This document shows positions 5,639 through 7,020 of a DNA stretch of 7,020 bases, in pieces. The translations under genes were made by a program, and so were the position numbers. The stretch is from an uncultured Alphaproteobacteria bacterium (lineage in GTDB: Bacteria > Pseudomonadota > Alphaproteobacteria > Caulobacterales > Aquidulcibacteraceae): the NCBI GenBank assembly GCA_937967725.1, contig CALBSY010000403.1, positions 1-7,020 of the forward strand, read 5' to 3'. The number at the start of each line of letters is the position of its first letter. Positions within the stretch are counted from its first letter, which is position 1. The notes below the pieces were generated by a model. It did no database searches. It worked only from the letters and a program-made list of their open reading frames with translations, and had not been told where the DNA came from.

Positions 5639-7020
5639 CAGTTCCGCTTCGCGGCGGCTGGCGATGATGCGGCTCACCATTTCGTCCGGCACGCCGACGC
5701 CTGAGAGCAGGGCCTCGCCCAGCTGCAGCGCGGCTTCCACCGTGTCTGGGCTGGCCATGTCGGCGCCGAGTTCGCGCAGCCGCCGCGCATGCGTTGCGTC
5801 GCGTGCGCGGGCATAGACCGGTACGTCGGGCCAAGCAGACTTAGCTTGCGCGACAATGCGCTCGACCGCGTCCGGCCGGTCCATCGTGACGACAATAGCG
5901 GCGGCGTTGGCGGCGCCGAGGCCGGCGAGCGTTTCAGGCCGGCTGGCGTCGCCATAATGGCACGGGCGGCTCTGCTTGCGCAGTGCGGCTATCAAAGCAG
6001 CGTCGGCGTCAACGCCGACATGCTCAATATCCTCAACGCTCAGGATAGCGGCCAACATCTGTCCGACGCGGCCGCAGCCGGCGATGACGACGTGGTCACG
6101 CGCCTGCGCTGCATCCTCTGGGGCGGCATGCGCATGGGGCGCTTCGAACGCTTGCGCCAATCGACGGCCGAGCGCGGCCATCATCGGTGTGACGAAGAGC
6201 GAAAGTGCGGTGACAAGCAGCATATATTCGGCGGTTGCATCCGCGATCACATCGCCGCGCTGCGCCGCCGCCACGACGATGAAGGCGAACTCGCCGGCGC
6301 CGCCGCGCAGGAACGCCATTTCGATGGCGCGCGGCCAGGGCATGCCGAACGCGCGCGCCAGCGGCGTGATCAGAACGGCCTTGACGGCGAACAGGCCAAG
6401 CACGCCGAGTGCGATCAACAGCGGCTCGCTCATCACGACGCCAAGGTCGATCTGCATGCCGACCGTGACGAAGAAGAGCCCGAGCAGCAGATCCTTGATC
6501 GGCTCTAGATCGGTTTCAATCTGATGGCGGAACTCTGTTTCGGCTAACAACAAGCCGGCTAAAAACGCCCCGAGCGCCATCGACAAGCCTACCGCTTGCG
6601 AAGCAAGCGACATGCCGATAGCGGCAAGCAATGCCGCGGCGATGAACGTTTCCCGGCTGTCGATGGAAGCGACCCACCGGAACATCGGCCGCAACACCAA
6701 ACGCCCGACGATCACGATCACCGCTAACGCCCCAATAGAGGATGCGAGCGCCAGTCCAATCTGTCCTGGGCCGAACGCGTCGAGCCCCGCGCTCAGCGCG
6801 CCGACGGCGAACAGGATCGGAACGACCATCAGGTCCTGCATCAACAGCACCGAAAAGCTGGCGCGGCCGACAGGCGTGGTCATCTGGCGGCGCTCACGCA
6901 GGAGCTGGAGCACCAGCGCCGTCGAAGAGAGCGCGAATGCCAAGCCGAGCACCGCGCCCACCGCAAACGCGTTGCCGAAGGCGAGCGCGACTACGGTGAT
7001 CACGATGGTGGTCAGGACTA
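5618..7020 (-). CDS. Kef-type monovalent cation:proton antiporter (CPA2) with RCK/TrkA-N domain, N-terminus missing
   Basis: 466 codons are visible; the frame runs off the right edge in the middle of a membrane helix, so GTG 7003 is not a true start. Residues are numbered here from the codon at 7003. Seen: the core antiporter segment L21-A-F-A-L-S-S-T-A-L; F50-S-V-L-L-M-Q-D57-L with the ion-site Asp; S141-M-A-L-G-A-F-L-A-G; the KefC-like loop around H160-x3-T-D165-L-E-P; the helix LLLGLFFVTVGM; and F231-L-R-G-G-A-G-E-F. Further helices reach about residue 280, then a cytoplasmic RCK domain follows (about 303-450) with G309-C-G-R-V-G314 and D332 after the second strand, the NAD-binding pattern. 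Family members export K+ in exchange for protons or sodium and are gated by nucleotides or glutathione adducts. KefB and KefC cannot be told apart, and no KefF/KefG-type ancillary gene is visible. It overlaps the Rieske stop by 4 bases. Confidence 0.92.
   Translation of the reverse strand, partial: VLTTIVITVVALAFGNAFAVGAVLGLAFALSSTALVLQLLRERRQMTTPVGRASFSVLLMQDLMVVPILFAVGALSAGLDAFGPGQIGLALASSIGALAVIVIVGRLVLRPMFRWVASIDSRETFIAAALLAAIGMSLASQAVGLSMALGAFLAGLLLAETEFRHQIETDLEPIKDLLLGLFFVTVGMQIDLGVVMSEPLLIALGVLGLFAVKAVLITPLARAFGMPWPRAIEMAFLRGGAGEFAFIVVAAAQRGDVIADATAEYMLLVTALSLFVTPMMAALGRRLAQAFEAPHAHAAPEDAAQARDHVVIAGCGRVGQMLAAILSVEDIEHVGVDADAALIAALRKQSRPCHYGDASRPETLAGLGAANAAAIVVTMDRPDAVERIVAQAKSAWPDVPVYARARDATHARRLRELGADMASPDTVEAALQLGEALLSGVGVPDEMVSRIIASRREAELAKVSPT

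Noticed and set aside
5789..6508. Plus-strand open frame (239 codons) opposite the antiporter gene
   Set aside because: Its translation is low-complexity and rich in Arg, Ala, Asp and His, without recognisable structure. The minus strand encodes clear Kef membrane and RCK motifs.

Overview
The window is gene-dense, G+C-rich DNA (about two thirds G+C by eye) that looks like the chromosome of an alphaproteobacterium. The best guess is the Caulobacterales/Hyphomonadaceae side, judged from codon use, the many short lipoproteins, the Rieske and Kef family types, and a TTGAC-type promoter with a C-rich -10 box. That placement is an inference. I see no RNA genes, CRISPR arrays, insertion sequences, prophage pieces or attachment sites. 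No stretch over 300 bases lacks a gene; the longest non-coding gap is about 140 bases.

Layout. Positions 1-618 (minus) hold the N-terminal part of a lipoprotein alpha/beta hydrolase of the peptidase S33/TAP type, cut by the left edge. It diverges from an Asp/Glu-racemase-family gene (720-1448, plus) across about 100 bases. The racemase gene meets, tail to tail with a 4-base overlap, a small lipoprotein gene (1445-1741, minus). Upstream of that on the same strand is an NTF2/SnoaL-like gene (1830-2276, minus), with a stem-loop between the two. A divergent intergenic region with a good candidate promoter (2339-2367) then leads into a compact plus-strand cluster. This consists of a membrane-anchored M20 metallopeptidase (2417-3895), a chagasin-type cysteine-protease-inhibitor lipoprotein (3892-4335), a 75-residue two-helix membrane protein (4339-4566) and a Rieske non-heme iron oxygenase (4563-5621). 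The junctions are a 4-base ATGA overlap, a 3-base gap and a second ATGA overlap, so the four are very probably co-transcribed and translationally coupled. The Rieske gene ends in another 4-base tail-to-tail overlap with a Kef-type cation:proton antiporter carrying a C-terminal RCK/TrkA-N domain (5618-7020, minus), whose N-terminus lies beyond the right edge.

How the genes may work together. Four of the eight genes concern peptides or amino acids at the cell envelope: S33-type hydrolase, racemase, M20 hydrolase and chagasin-like inhibitor. The M20 enzyme and the inhibitor are physically coupled. A shared role in envelope peptide or N-acyl-amino-acid turnover is possible but is inference. The Rieske oxygenase has all its iron ligands, but its substrate cannot be read from the sequence and no reductase partner is in the window. 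The Kef antiporter looks like a separate housekeeping unit. I find no convincing new defence or mobile system here. The most unusual points are the coupled peptidase-inhibitor-membrane protein-oxygenase operon, the racemase with Asp at the usual first catalytic Cys, and the hairpin that embeds both stop codons of the Rieske/Kef convergent pair.
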